In this document: positions 17,206-27,496 of the stretch, in pieces
Numbering within the stretch: the first letter of the stretch is position 1
Layout of the letters: every line of letters begins with the position of its first letter
Source of the DNA: an uncultured Planktomarina sp.
GTDB lineage: Bacteria; Pseudomonadota; Alphaproteobacteria; Rhodobacterales; Rhodobacteraceae
Direction: 5' to 3'
NCBI GenBank assembly: GCA_943788425.1
Contig: CALSQF010000016.1
Coordinates: 1 to 40,557 of the forward strand
DNA length: 40,557 nucleotides
The notes under the pieces: model-generated
Told to the model about the DNA's origin: nothing
Seen by the model: only the letters and a program-made list of their open reading frames with translations
Databases searched by the model: none
Translations under genes and position numbers: made by a program

Positions 17206-19505
17206 AGCGCCGATCCTCGCGCTCTGGCGATGGCGCTGAACACTTCCTCCGAAGTGGCGGGCGCTTGAAGGTCTGGATACTGCGGTCCGCAGGCGGCGAC
17301 CGCATTCGACAGCGCCAGAAAGGCGGAAATACCATGCATGAAGGGCGGCTCGCCCACGGCTTTTGAGCGGTAGACTGTCTTTTGTGTGTTCTGACCCGGC
17401 CAGAGATCTACATTGAACACGTCTGGCCGGTCGGAGCAGGCGGGTATCTTATAGGTTGAGGGCGCATGGGTTTTGAGATTCCCCGCTGCGTCCCAAACCA
17501 GTTCCTCAGTCGTCAACCACCCGGCGCCCTGCACAAATCCGCCTTCGATCTGCCCGATGTCCAAGGCCGGATTCAAAGATGCCCCACAATCGTGAAGAAT
17601 ATCGCAGCGTAGGATGCGGTTTTCGCCCGTGAGCGTGTCAATCACCACCTCAGTCACCGCTGCGCCATAGGCAAAATACAAAAACGGCCGCCCCGCGCCC
17701 TTGATGCGGTCCCAGGCAATCTCGGGTGTTTTGTAAAATCCCGTGGCGGAGAGCGAAATACGCGCTTCATAGGCTGAGGCGATTACCTCTTGCCAAGTGA
17801 GCGAGAGGCCGGGGGCGGTGATCTGTCCTTCTGCGAAAGTGATCTCATCTGGCTTTACTGCATATTGCTGGGCCACATGGTCTTTGAGCCGGCCTATAAG
17901 CGTTGCGCAGGCGGCTTGCACGGCCATGCCATTGAGATCGGCGCCAGAGCTGGCGGCGGTGGCGGAGGTATTGGGCACTTTGCTGGTATCCGTCGCGGAG
18001 GCGCGAATGACCGCTTGCTGCGCTCCCAAGCTGCGCGCCGCCACCTGTGTCAATTTCTGAAACAAGCCTTGGCCCATCTCTGTGCCGCCATGATTGATCA
18101 AAACAGACCCATCTGTGTAAATTTGTACCAAAGCGCCGGCTTGGTTGAGATGGGTCAGCGTAAAGGATATGCCAAACTTCACAGGACTAAACGCGATGCC
18201 ACGTTTAAACAGCGCATTGCCGGCGTTCCAGCGCGCAATCTCAGCTTTGCGCGCGTGGTAGTCGCAGCGTTGCAACAGGCTGCCGGTCATTTCTCCCAAG
18301 ATGAAATCGGTCACCTCCATATGGTAGGGGGTGATTGCCGGGCGCGCGGCGGGCTTTGAGGTCATTTCCGGATAATAGTTGCGTCGGCGCACCGCTGCGG
18401 GGTCGCAAGATAGGCTGTGGGCGACATGATCCATCACCCGCTCAATGCCCACCATCCCTTGCGGGCCGCCAAAGCCGCGAAACGCTGTGGCGCTTTGGGT
18501 GTTGGTTTTGAGCCGGTGTGAGGTGATTTTCACATGGGGCAGATCATAGGCGTTATCCGCGTGCAACATCGCTCTATCTGCCACTGGCAAAGACAGATCC
18601 AGCGCCCAGCCGCAGCGGAAATAATGGGTAAACTCCAGCGCCTGAATCCGGCCACTGTCATCGAAGCCGACGTTATAGGCAATTTGGCAGTCGTGGCGCT
18701 TGCCTGTGATGATGAAATCGTCGTCGCGGTCATAACGCATTTTGCAAGGCCGGCCGGTGCGTGAGGCGGCCAATGCACAGGCGACGGCCAGCGCATTGCC
18801 TTGGCTTTCTTTGCCACCAAACCCGCCGCCCATGCGCCGCACTTCTACGCGCACTGCATGGAGCGCAATATTTAGCGCCTCGGCCACCTTATGTTGAATT
18901 TCCGTGGGGTGCTGGGTTGAGGAATGGATCACAACATCGTCGTGATCCCCGGCCAAAGCGAGCGCGGCTTGTCCTTCGAGATAAAAGTGTTCCTGCCCCC
19001 CAAGGTTGATTTGACCCTGCAACCGATGGATCGCATCGTCCATAGCGCCGGTGGGATTGCCTTTTGTATAGATCCGCGGGCCATCCTCAAAGCGGCTTTC
19101 GGCGGCCAGGGCCTGCTCGATCGTCAATATGGCCGGTTCCGCTGCGATCTCAACTGTGGCCAATCGGGCGGCGCGGCGGGCCAGATGGTGGCTCTCGGCC
19201 ACCACCAAGAAAATGGGTTGTCCGGCATAATGCACCCGGCCATCAGCGAGGAGCGGCTCGTCATGGGCGGAGGGGGAGACGTCATTGGCATGGGGGAGGT
19301 CTTTGGCCTCCAGCACCAAATGCACCCCGGGGCAGGCGCGCACGGCATCGAGATCCACCGACTTAATCTGCCCCGCTGCGCAGGACGACAGGCCAAAGGC
19401 CAGGTGCAAGGTGCCTTGCGGTGTGGGGATGTCATCTACATAGCGTGCGCTGCCACTCACATGCTGGCGCGCCGCGTCATGCGGTAGGCTGGCAGAGGCG
19501 CTCAT
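17202..19505 (-). CDS. xdhB: xanthine dehydrogenase molybdenum-binding subunit XdhB
   Basis: A 767-residue large subunit that binds molybdopterin and hydroxylates hypoxanthine to xanthine and urate. Key parts are visible: the MGGGFGGKES block, whose Glu matches the substrate-binding glutamate of xanthine oxidoreductases; TAFRGFGGPQG with the substrate-orienting Arg; the cofactor loop INHGGTEMGQGLFQKL; and VGEPPFMHG near the C-terminus with Glu719, the catalytic base. Glu and Arg at the two substrate positions favour a purine enzyme over an aldehyde or CO dehydrogenase. The start overlaps the xdhA stop (ATGA, 19502-19505). Confidence 0.95.
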   Translation of the reverse strand: MSASASLPHDAARQHVSGSARYVDDIPTPQGTLHLAFGLSSCAAGQIKSVDLDAVRACPGVHLVLEAKDLPHANDVSPSAHDEPLLADGRVHYAGQPIFLVVAESHHLARRAARLATVEIAAEPAILTIEQALAAESRFEDGPRIYTKGNPTGAMDDAIHRLQGQINLGGQEHFYLEGQAALALAGDHDDVVIHSSTQHPTEIQHKVAEALNIALHAVRVEVRRMGGGFGGKESQGNALAVACALAASRTGRPCKMRYDRDDDFIITGKRHDCQIAYNVGFDDSGRIQALEFTHYFRCGWALDLSLPVADRAMLHADNAYDLPHVKITSHRLKTNTQSATAFRGFGGPQGMVGIERVMDHVAHSLSCDPAAVRRRNYYPEMTSKPAARPAITPYHMEVTDFILGEMTGSLLQRCDYHARKAEIARWNAGNALFKRGIAFSPVKFGISFTLTHLNQAGALVQIYTDGSVLINHGGTEMGQGLFQKLTQVAARSLGAQQAVIRASATDTSKVPNTSATAASSGADLNGMAVQAACATLIGRLKDHVAQQYAVKPDEITFAEGQITAPGLSLTWQEVIASAYEARISLSATGFYKTPEIAWDRIKGAGRPFLYFAYGAAVTEVVIDTLTGENRILRCDILHDCGASLNPALDIGQIEGGFVQGAGWLTTEELVWDAAGNLKTHAPSTYKIPACSDRPDVFNVDLWPGQNTQKTVYRSKAVGEPPFMHGISAFLALSNAVAACGPQYPDLQAPATSEEVFSAIARARGSAL

Positions 19506-20875
19506 GGATGCACCTCTTGGATGTTCACTTGGGTTGCTTGCAGATCATGAAAATATCGGATCAGCATATTGGCCGCCGCCTGCGCGCGATAGCCTGCACT
19601 GGCGCGCATGTCGCTCAAAGGGCTGAAATCTTCGGCCATAGCGGCCTGTGCCTGATTGAACGTCTCCAAGCTCCAGGGCTGGCCGCACAATGCGGCCTCG
19701 GTTTTATAGGCTCTGGCGGGGGTAGCTGCCATGCCGCCAAAGGCGATGCGGGCCTTTGTGATCGCCCCATTCGCCTGCTCCAATTTAAAGCAGCCGCACA
19801 CCGCAGAAATATCCTGATCAAACCTTTTGGACAGTTTATAACAGCGCAGCCTTCCTTGCGCCTTGGGCAGTTCGATGCTCTCTACAAATTCTCCCGGTCG
19901 CAGATCTTGCTTTTGATAGGCGATAAAGAAATCTTCCAAATCAAGCGCGCGGCGTTCATCTGCGAGACGTAAGACCAGCCGCGCGCCCATGGCAATGAGG
20001 GCCGGTGATCCGTCTCCGATGGGCGATCCATTCGCGATATTGCCGCCGATGGTTGCCGCATTGCGCACCTGAGGGCTGCCGTAGCGCCTCAAAAGCTGGT
20101 GCAACGACGCCGACATCGGCCGTATAGCCTGCATCAAACTTGTGATAGTGACTGCCGCGCCGATGCGCAGGATGTCTTTCTCATCGTGAATGTGGCGCAG
20201 ATCCTCGGCATGGCTGACAAAGGCGACTGGCCCGAGGCTTTGCATTTTCTTTGTCACCCATAGCCCCACATCGGTGCCGCCGGCGATGAGCGTCGCGCTG
20301 GGATTGCGGGCATACCAATGAGCCAATTCATCGGAAGATTTTGGGCAAAAAACATCATCGCGGCTCTGAAGGGCTTGGAACTTTGGCGGTTCATCCATCC
20401 AAAAGGGCACAGGGAGCTTTTCTGCGGCCTGAGCCGCGCGGATGATGGGTGCGTAGCCGGTGCACCGACACAGGTTGCCTGCCAGAGCCGCATCGAAATC
20501 GGTCTCACCGGTCGCATGTGCTGCCGCCATGGTTGTCACAAAGCCCGGGGTGCAAAACCCACATTGCGCCCCGTGGTGGGTGATCATGGCCTCCTGCACC
20601 GGGTGCAGCGTGCCGTCGGGTCCGGACAGCCCCTCCACCGTGCGCACGGCGCAGCCTTGCAGCTGGGGCAAAAATAATATGCAGGCATTCATTGGGCGGG
20701 GCACACCATCGCGTCCCGTGACGATGACGGTGCAGGCACCGCAATCCCCTTCGTTACAGCCCTCTTTGGTGCCGCATAGCTTCTCGTCAAGGCGCAGGTA
20801 ATCTAAAAGAGTTTCACTGCCTGTTTTGGGGGTGACAGACACTGACTTCCCATTGAGGAAAAACGACATGTTCAT
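19502..20875 (-). CDS. xdhA: xanthine dehydrogenase small subunit XdhA (2Fe-2S and FAD)
   Basis: About 457 residues that carry electrons from the molybdenum site to NAD. The N-terminal plant-type ferredoxin domain has CGTKEGCNEGDCGAC. The second 2Fe-2S domain has GAQCGFCTPGF and NLCRCTGY. The FAD domain follows from about residue 175, with LIAGGTDVGLWV and ATIGGNIANGSPIGD. It is the first gene of the seven-gene minus-strand operon. The start is uncertain: ATG 20875 and ATG 20869 are six bases apart, family members usually begin like MSFFLNG (20869), and neither has a strong ribosome site. An upstream in-frame GTG at 20893 is less likely. A divergent promoter region of about 200 bases separates it from dnaE. 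Confidence 0.93.
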   Translation of the reverse strand: MNMSFFLNGKSVSVTPKTGSETLLDYLRLDEKLCGTKEGCNEGDCGACTVIVTGRDGVPRPMNACILFLPQLQGCAVRTVEGLSGPDGTLHPVQEAMITHHGAQCGFCTPGFVTTMAAAHATGETDFDAALAGNLCRCTGYAPIIRAAQAAEKLPVPFWMDEPPKFQALQSRDDVFCPKSSDELAHWYARNPSATLIAGGTDVGLWVTKKMQSLGPVAFVSHAEDLRHIHDEKDILRIGAAVTITSLMQAIRPMSASLHQLLRRYGSPQVRNAATIGGNIANGSPIGDGSPALIAMGARLVLRLADERRALDLEDFFIAYQKQDLRPGEFVESIELPKAQGRLRCYKLSKRFDQDISAVCGCFKLEQANGAITKARIAFGGMAATPARAYKTEAALCGQPWSLETFNQAQAAMAEDFSPLSDMRASAGYRAQAAANMLIRYFHDLQATQVNIQEVHP

Positions 20876-21097
20876 TTGAAAGAGTCGTGCCACTGTCTGT
20901 TAAGTAATCGCGCGAAGGTCCGATGCGGCGTAAAACCAAACTGAGCGCGGATCAAGTAACTCTTATTTTCGTGAGTCGGGCAAGGAAAAAATCTGACCTT
21001 TGAGTGGCGCAGGTGTCTCGGTGTGGTTTGGGCGGCAAAGTGCTGTGCCGAACGTTTTACTCTGGATGCTGGGGCATCGGCAGTTTATCCATGATAT

Positions 21098-24000
21098 ATG
21101 CCCGAGAATCCAAAATTCATCCATCTGCGCGTTCACAGCGAATATTCCCTGCTTGAGGGGGCTGTGCGTCTCAAAAAATTGCCAGATTTGGTCGGGGCCA
21201 TGGGCATGCCGGCCGTCGCCGTGACAGATACCAACAATATGTTTTGCGCCCTGGAGTTTTCGGAAGCGGCGCCAAAGGCGGGTATTCAGCCAATCATTGG
21301 CTGCCAAGTTGATCTGACCTATGATCCCGCAGCGGCGACTGAAAAGCCGCGGGCGCCGGCAGCCTTGGTGCTTTTGGCGCAAAATGAACGGGGTTATGAA
21401 AACCTCATGGCGCTCAATTCTTGCCTCTATCTGGACAGTGACGGCACGCTGCCACAGGTGCAAATGGCACAGCTGGCCAACCATGCGGAGGGTGTGATCT
21501 GCCTCACAGGTGGGCCGAATGGCCCATTGGGAAAATTGCTGCAAAACGGTCAGACTGCCAAGGCGCAGGCATTACTTGACGACTTGGCGCAGGCCTATGG
21601 CGATCGACTTTATGTGGAGCTGCAACGTCATCCTGGCGAAGATGGGCGTATGCCCGAGGCTGAAAGGCTGAGCGAACGAGGCTTGGTCGAAATGGCCTAT
21701 GCGATGGATTTACCGTTGGTGGCCACCAACGATGTCTATTTTCCCAAGCCGGAAATTTACGAGGCCCATGATGCGTTGATCTGTATTGCTGACGGCGCTT
21801 ATGTGGATCAGCAAGGCTCGAGAAGACGCCTCACCCCGCAGCATTACCTCAAATCACCTGCGGAAATGGCGGTGCTCTTTGCAGATCTGCCGGAGGCTCT
21901 GGACAATACAGTGGAAATTGCCCGCCGCTGCGCGTTTAAAGTCTACAAACGCGATCCGATTTTGCCGAAATTTGCCGATGATGAGGTGGAAGAACTGCGT
22001 CGACAATCCAATGAGGGGCTGGCGCGCCGTTTGGCTGTGATCCCCCATGCGGTGTCACGAGAGGACTATCAAAAGCGGCTGGACTTCGAGCTGGATATCA
22101 TCGAGGGCATGGGGTTTCCCGGCTATTTCTTGATCGTGGCAGATTTTATCGCTTGGACCAAGGCGCAAAACATCCCAGTTGGGCCGGGGCGCGGGTCAGG
22201 CGCGGGTTCCCTGGTGGCCTATGCGTTGACGATCACAGATCTCGATCCTCTTCGGTATGGCTTGTTGTTCGAGAGATTTTTGAACCCGGAACGGGTTTCA
22301 ATGCCCGATTTTGACATCGATTTTTGCATGGATCGGCGCGAAGAGGTAATCCGTTATGTGCAACAAAAATATGGCTGTGATCGGGTGGGGCAAATTATCA
22401 CCTTTGGGGCCTTGTTGTCGAAAGCGGCGGTGCGCGACATCGGGCGGGTGCTGCAAATGCCCTATGGTCAGGTTGACCGCCTGTCCAAAATGATCCCCGT
22501 GGAAGGGGTCAAACCGGTGAGCATCGAAAAAGCGCTGGCCGATGAGCCGCGTCTGCGCGAGGAAGCTCGGGCAGAAGAGGTTGTGGATCGACTGTTGACC
22601 TATGGGCAGCAAATCGAAGGGCTGCTGCGAAACGCCTCAACCCATGCGGCAGGCGTGGTCATTGGCGACCGGCCATTGGATCAATTGGTGCCGCTCTATC
22701 AAGATCCGCGCTCTGACATGCCGGCGACGCAGTTTAATATGAAATGGGTGGAGCAGGCCGGCCTGGTTAAATTTGACTTTTTGGGCCTCAAGACGCTGAC
22801 GGTGATTCAAAATGCGGTGGATTTGGTCCATCGCTCACGGCCACTGCATCAATCGGTCGATGGCCGCGAGCTTTATGCGCCGCCACCCGGGACCGAGGGC
22901 GATATCAGCGCAATACCTTTGGATGATAAAGCCTCTTATGATCTGTATTCCGCAGCTAAAACGGTCGCGGTTTTTCAGGTGGAATCCAGCGGCATGATGG
23001 ACGCTCTAAAGCGCATGAAGCCCAACTGCATTGAAGACATCGTTGCCTTGGTTGCGCTCTATCGGCCGGGGCCGATGGAAAACATTCCGAAATATTGTGA
23101 GGTCAAAAATCGATTAAGCGAGCGTGAGTTGCTGCACCCGTCGGTTGATCACATCTTAGATGAGACGCAGGGCATCATTGTCTACCAAGAGCAGGTGATG
23201 GAAATTGCCCGTCAAATGGCGGGCTACTCATTGGGTGGCGCGGATTTGTTGCGCCGCGCGATGGGCAAAAAAATCCAAGAGGCGATGGATGCGGAACGGC
23301 CTAAGTTTTTGGCCGGCGCCGCGGGCAATGGGGTGGACGAAAAAACCGCCAAGGCGACTTGGGACTTGCTCGATAAATTCGCCAACTATGGCTTTAACAA
23401 ATCCCATGCGGCCGCCTATGCGGTGGTGAGTTATCAGACCGCTTGGCTCAAGGCCAATCACCCGGTTGAATTTATGGCCGGGGTGATGAATTGCGATCTA
23501 CATCTCACAGATAAGTTGGCAATCTATTTTGACGAAGTGCGCAAAGGGCTCAACCTTGCCTATATTCCGCCCTGCGTGAATCGCTCGCAGCCGCGGTTTG
23601 ATGTGGCTGATGGGGCTTTGGTCTACGGGCTTGGCGCGTTGAAAAATGTCGGGGTTGAGGCGATGGGGTTGATTGCCGACGGCCGCGGCGATCAGCCTTT
23701 TAAAACCGTGTTTGATTTTGCTCGGCGGGTGGATCTCAAACGAGTGGGCAAAAGACCCCTGGAGATGCTGGCCCGGGCGGGAGCTTTTGATCAATTGGAC
23801 CGAAATCGCCACCGTGTCTTTGACAGTTTGGATGATCTTGTTGCCTATTCAGCGGCGGTGCATGAGCAGCGCAATTCGAGCCAAGTAAGCCTCTTTGGTG
23901 AGGCGGGTGAGGATCTGCCTGAACCGCGCCTATCTCCCGTGCCCAATTGGTTGCCCGCTGTGCAATTGGCAGAAGAGTTTAAGGCCATAGGCTTTTATTT

Positions 24001-24598
24001 GTCCGGCCACCCGCTAGATGACTATATGTCCTCGCTGAAACGCTCTGGGGTCATTACGCTGGACCAATTGAGTGAAAAAGCCAAGGACGGCCCGCTGGTG
24101 GCCAAGTTGGCCGGGATTGTGGCCGGGCGGCAGGAACGAAAATCTGCGCGTGGCAATCGATTTGCCTTTGTGCAACTGAGCGATACGACCGGGGCTTTTG
24201 AGGCCACCATGTTCAGCGATACGCTCGAGGTCTCCCGCGAACATCTTGAAGCCGGCTCGAAGATTGTTCTGAGCGTTGAGGCGACCATGGAGGCCGATCA
24301 GCTTAAATTGCTAGCCCGTTCGGTACAGCCTATTGATGGGGCCGTGGCTCAGGCGGGTGGCGCGGGATTACGGATTTATCTCGACACACCGCTTGCGATT
24401 GAGCCTGTCGCAACGGTTTTAAGGGAGGCGGCCCGCGCCACCCAGCGGGGCGCTAAGGGTCCGATTTCTTTTTGCCTGCTTGATGACAGCCTGCCTGGAG
24501 AGGTTGATATGGAGCTGGGCCAGGAGTTCCCGGTCACGCCGCAAATCAAAGGCGCTTTGAAAAGCCTTGAAGGCGTGTTGATGGTGGAAGATCTATAG
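21098..24598 (+). CDS. dnaE: DNA polymerase III alpha subunit (replicative)
   Basis: A 1166-residue replicative polymerase catalytic subunit, normal DnaE length. The N-terminal PHP domain starts FIHLRVHSEYSLLEGAV (8-24). The polymerase core carries the three catalytic aspartates: two in PDFDIDF (Asp404/406) and one in KFDFLGLK (Asp560). The GPGRGSGAGSL motif lies just before the core. The finger and helix-hairpin-helix parts follow, and an OB domain appears near the end (LAGIVAGRQERKSARGNRFAF, broken by one gap). It ends with ..EGVLMVEDL. ATG 21098 is the only reasonable start, although no clear ribosome site precedes it. DnaE is the main chromosomal replicase, so it should be essential. Confidence 0.96.
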   Translation: MPENPKFIHLRVHSEYSLLEGAVRLKKLPDLVGAMGMPAVAVTDTNNMFCALEFSEAAPKAGIQPIIGCQVDLTYDPAAATEKPRAPAALVLLAQNERGYENLMALNSCLYLDSDGTLPQVQMAQLANHAEGVICLTGGPNGPLGKLLQNGQTAKAQALLDDLAQAYGDRLYVELQRHPGEDGRMPEAERLSERGLVEMAYAMDLPLVATNDVYFPKPEIYEAHDALICIADGAYVDQQGSRRRLTPQHYLKSPAEMAVLFADLPEALDNTVEIARRCAFKVYKRDPILPKFADDEVEELRRQSNEGLARRLAVIPHAVSREDYQKRLDFELDIIEGMGFPGYFLIVADFIAWTKAQNIPVGPGRGSGAGSLVAYALTITDLDPLRYGLLFERFLNPERVSMPDFDIDFCMDRREEVIRYVQQKYGCDRVGQIITFGALLSKAAVRDIGRVLQMPYGQVDRLSKMIPVEGVKPVSIEKALADEPRLREEARAEEVVDRLLTYGQQIEGLLRNASTHAAGVVIGDRPLDQLVPLYQDPRSDMPATQFNMKWVEQAGLVKFDFLGLKTLTVIQNAVDLVHRSRPLHQSVDGRELYAPPPGTEGDISAIPLDDKASYDLYSAAKTVAVFQVESSGMMDALKRMKPNCIEDIVALVALYRPGPMENIPKYCEVKNRLSERELLHPSVDHILDETQGIIVYQEQVMEIARQMAGYSLGGADLLRRAMGKKIQEAMDAERPKFLAGAAGNGVDEKTAKATWDLLDKFANYGFNKSHAAAYAVVSYQTAWLKANHPVEFMAGVMNCDLHLTDKLAIYFDEVRKGLNLAYIPPCVNRSQPRFDVADGALVYGLGALKNVGVEAMGLIADGRGDQPFKTVFDFARRVDLKRVGKRPLEMLARAGAFDQLDRNRHRVFDSLDDLVAYSAAVHEQRNSSQVSLFGEAGEDLPEPRLSPVPNWLPAVQLAEEFKAIGFYLSGHPLDDYMSSLKRSGVITLDQLSEKAKDGPLVAKLAGIVAGRQERKSARGNRFAFVQLSDTTGAFEATMFSDTLEVSREHLEAGSKIVLSVEATMEADQLKLLARSVQPIDGAVAQAGGAGLRIYLDTPLAIEPVATVLREAARATQRGAKGPISFCLLDDSLPGEVDMELGQEFPVTPQIKGALKSLEGVLMVEDL

Positions 24599-24600
24599 AC

Positions 24601-24621
24601 AGCCGCCGTGGGCTTGCGGCT
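24601..24621. terminator. weak hairpin between convergent dnaE and slyX
   Basis: AGCCGC (24601-24606) pairs with GCGGCT (24616-24621) across a 9-base loop, just after the dnaE stop and touching the slyX stop. There is no T-run on either side, so any terminating role is a guess from position. Confidence 0.3.
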
Positions 24622-24818
24622 CAATAATGAGGTGGGCGTTCATCACCAAAAATGACGCCGCCGCCGCCATCGGCCTCACGATCCCGAGCGCGCTGGGCCA
24701 AAAGATCGACAATCCCAGCGAGACGCCGCAACTCGGCATCCTGTTTGGCAACAACGTCAGAGAGATCTTCGACAGTGCGCGTCAGATGGGCGATTTGTTC
24801 TTCTAGTGCTTGTGTCAT
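24621..24818 (-). CDS. slyX: SlyX family protein
   Basis: A 65-residue protein starting MTQALEEQIAHLTRTVEDLS and ending FGDERPPHY. The charged heptad pattern through about residue 45 reads as a coiled coil. The C-terminal PPHY is the hallmark of the SlyX family, which has no settled biochemical role. The frame continues open far upstream antisense to hisS, but that extension has no protein character. ATG 24818 fits family N-termini; ATG 24827, three codons earlier, is possible. It is convergent with dnaE and divergent from hisS. Confidence 0.8.
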   Translation of the reverse strand: MTQALEEQIAHLTRTVEDLSDVVAKQDAELRRLAGIVDLLAQRARDREADGGGGVIFGDERPPHY

Positions 24819-24950
24819 ACCTGCCATCTGCGGGATCTTCGCGCGAGGATCAAGCGTCTTTTTCTGCCCCGGGTTTCTGCGCGGGCCAACTCGCATGTTG
24901 CCCCCCGGCGCTCGGGCGGTTAAATGCAGGCTAAGACATAGGGGTTGATC

Positions 24951-26450
24951 ATGGCCAAACAGAAAAAAGCACCCAAACCAAAAGCGCTGCCGCCAAAAGG
25001 GTTTCGCGATTACTTTGGCGCGGATGTGTCCGAGCGGGCGGAGATGCTGCGGCGCATTGCAGATGTGTATCACCTCTACGGATTTGAGCAGCTGGAAAGC
25101 AGCGCAGTCGAAACCGTTGAGGCTTTGGGTAAATTTTTGCCCGATGTGGATCGACCGAATGAAGGTGTCTTTGCTTGGCAAGAAGATGACGATTGGCTGG
25201 CGTTGCGCTATGATTTGACCGCGCCTCTCGCGCGGGTCTACGCCCAGTACCGCAATGAACTGCCCAGCCCCTATCGTCGCTTTGCTATGGGGCCGGTTTG
25301 GCGCAATGAAAAACCCGACCATGGTCGGTTTCGTCAGTTTTATCAATGTGATGCTGATACGGTCGGATCTGCCAGCATGGCCGCAGATGCAGAGATTTGC
25401 ACGATGCTGTCTGATACGTTGGAACAGGTGGGCATCGCGCGTGGCGACTACATTATTCGCGTGAACAATCGCAAAGTCCTGAATGGTGTCATGGAAGTGG
25501 CTGGTATTTTGGATCCTTTGGATTCCGAGAAATTTACCGCGGAGCGCGGAACCGTGCTGCGGGCGATCGATAAGCTGGATCGTTTGGGGCTGGAGGGTGT
25601 GCAGGCGTTGCTGGGTGCGGGCCGCAAAGATGACAGTGGAGATTTCACCCAAGGTGCGGGTCTGGCCGCAAAACAGGCTGAGGTGGTCTTGGGCTTCATG
25701 CAGGCGCTGGGCGCCACCAATGCGGAAACTTTGAGCAATTTGCGCGGTCTGGTCGCAGGGTCGACCATAGGAGAGGCTGGTGTGGATGAGCTGCAACAGA
25801 TCTCTGAGCTGGTCACAACCCAGGGCTATGGCGCGGATCGCATCGTGCTAGACCCATCGGTTGTGCGCGGTTTGGGCTATTACACTGGTCCCGTCTATGA
25901 AGCCGAATTGACCTTTGAAATCAAGGATGAAAAAGGCCGTCCCCGGCGATTTGGCTCGGTGGCAGGCGGGGGGCGTTATGACGATTTGGTCAAGCGGTTC
26001 ACCGGGCAAGAAGTGCCGGCAACAGGCGTTTCAATTGGTGTTGACCGGCTCTTGGCGGCATTGCGGATGAAGGGCCAAATGCAAAATACGCAGCCCGGAC
26101 CCGTGGTCATCACGGTGATGGACAGGGCGCGCATGGGCGACTACCAAGCGATGGCAACAGAACTGCGCGCCGCGGGCATTCGGGCCGAAGTTTATTTGGG
26201 CAACCCGAAGAATTTTGGTATTCAGTTGAAATATGCGGACAATCGCAACAGCCCAATCGCCATTATCGAAGGCGGTGATGAGAAAGCGGCTGGGATTGTG
26301 CAGATTAAGGATCTGATCCTCGGTGCGCAATTGGCCAAAGAGGCCAGCTTAGAAGAATGGAAGGCCCGGCCCAGTCAAATTGAAGCGCCGCGCATGCAGC
26401 TTGTGGATAAGGTGCGTGAGATGCTGGCGGCACAGGTCGCGGGGCAATGA
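24951..26450 (+). CDS. hisS: histidyl-tRNA synthetase
   Basis: A 499-residue class II aminoacyl-tRNA synthetase that charges tRNA-His. Motif 2 is clear at [20 protein letters not shown] (109-128). The histidine-specific loop appears as [14 protein letters not shown], motif 3 as [13 protein letters not shown], and an anticodon-binding domain follows to the end. The N-terminus [12 protein letters not shown] is a short basic extension usual in this group. ATG 24951 is chosen with GGGG at 24941-24944; an in-frame TTG at 24945 is less likely. The stop overlaps the hisZ start (ATGA). Confidence 0.95.
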   Translation: MAKQKKAPKPKALPPKGFRDYFGADVSERAEMLRRIADVYHLYGFEQLESSAVETVEALGKFLPDVDRPNEGVFAWQEDDDWLALRYDLTAPLARVYAQYRNELPSPYRRFAMGPVWRNEKPDHGRFRQFYQCDADTVGSASMAADAEICTMLSDTLEQVGIARGDYIIRVNNRKVLNGVMEVAGILDPLDSEKFTAERGTVLRAIDKLDRLGLEGVQALLGAGRKDDSGDFTQGAGLAAKQAEVVLGFMQALGATNAETLSNLRGLVAGSTIGEAGVDELQQISELVTTQGYGADRIVLDPSVVRGLGYYTGPVYEAELTFEIKDEKGRPRRFGSVAGGGRYDDLVKRFTGQEVPATGVSIGVDRLLAALRMKGQMQNTQPGPVVITVMDRARMGDYQAMATELRAAGIRAEVYLGNPKNFGIQLKYADNRNSPIAIIEGGDEKAAGIVQIKDLILGAQLAKEASLEEWKARPSQIEAPRMQLVDKVREMLAAQVAGQ

Positions 26451-27496
26451 GCCAGCTCCGCGCCGAAACTGCACGTCTTTTGGCAGCTTTTGAGGCCAAT
26501 GGTGCCGTGCGGGTAGAGGCAGATATTTTGCAACCAGCCGATGTCTTGCTCGACCTATATGGCGAAGATATTCGCGCGCGCGCTTATGTGACCTCAGATC
26601 CCTTGCGCGGTGAGCAGATGCTACGGCCAGATTTTACCGTTCCTGTGGTGCAACGCCACATGGCCGTGAGCGCAGAACCGGCCCGTTATACCTACGCTGG
26701 ACCGGTCTTTCGCTATCAAGACAGTGCGACGGGCCGCGAGGCGCAGAGCGAGCAAGTGGGGTATGAAGTGTTCGACCGCAGTGCGCCTGAGGCGATCGAG
26801 GCTGAGGTTTTCGGATTGTTTCACCAAATTCTTGCGCCCTTGGATTTGACAGCCTCAACCGGTGATGTGGGGCTTTTGCGCGCGGCCATTGACGGGCTGA
26901 GCACTTCTGACGCGCGAAAAGCCGCCTTGCGGCGTCATATTTGGCGGCCTTTGCGGTTTCAGTCCTTGCTGGCTCGGTTCTCGCAGCCTGTGGCGCCTAA
27001 AACTTTAGGGGCAGACGGTCAGCAGATTGGTCTGCGCAGCGCTCAGGATGTGCAAGAAAGATTGGCTCAATTGGAAGAAGAGGCCACCGCTCCGCCCATT
27101 CCCGCTGCCGAGATTGAGGCTTTGACCGATCTATTGGCAATCCGGGGCAAATTGCCGGAGGCATTGAAGCTTTTGCAGGCACTCACCAGCCGATTGCCCT
27201 CCATTGGCCCTGCGGTCGCGCATGTGGCCGCACGGATCAAGGCTCTTGATGCGGCAGGGATGGATGTGGCGCCCATCGGTTTTGAGGCGGCCTACGGTCT
27301 CACGGCCATGGAATATTACGATGGGTTTGTGTTTGGGTTTTATGCCGCAGAGCCCGGCTGGCCCGCCGTTGCCTCCGGCGGGCGCTATGATGCTTTGACC
27401 CGTGTATTGGGGCAGGGCTGTGCGGTGCCGGCTGTGGGCGGCATTATTCGACCTGAATATAGCCTGCGGGCCACGAAGGGGCGCTTATCATGTTGA
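26447..27496 (+). CDS. hisZ: ATP phosphoribosyltransferase regulatory subunit
   Basis: A 349-residue HisZ, a catalytically dead paralogue of histidyl-tRNA synthetase that forms a hetero-octamer with short HisG and is needed for its activity and histidine feedback. The synthetase-like core is seen in [27 protein letters not shown] (motif 2-like) and [15 protein letters not shown] near the C-terminus. It lacks an anticodon-binding domain, which explains its shorter length. It lies between hisS and hisG with overlaps on both sides (ATGA with hisS; 7 bases with hisG), so the three are one translational unit. Confidence 0.93.
   Translation: MSQLRAETARLLAAFEANGAVRVEADILQPADVLLDLYGEDIRARAYVTSDPLRGEQMLRPDFTVPVVQRHMAVSAEPARYTYAGPVFRYQDSATGREAQSEQVGYEVFDRSAPEAIEAEVFGLFHQILAPLDLTASTGDVGLLRAAIDGLSTSDARKAALRRHIWRPLRFQSLLARFSQPVAPKTLGADGQQIGLRSAQDVQERLAQLEEEATAPPIPAAEIEALTDLLAIRGKLPEALKLLQALTSRLPSIGPAVAHVAARIKALDAAGMDVAPIGFEAAYGLTAMEYYDGFVFGFYAAEPGWPAVASGGRYDALTRVLGQGCAVPAVGGIIRPEYSLRATKGRLSC

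Noticed and set aside
24621-25796. 391-codon minus-strand frame over hisS
   Set aside because: It runs antisense through hisS with no protein character. Only the last 65 codons (slyX) are a real gene.
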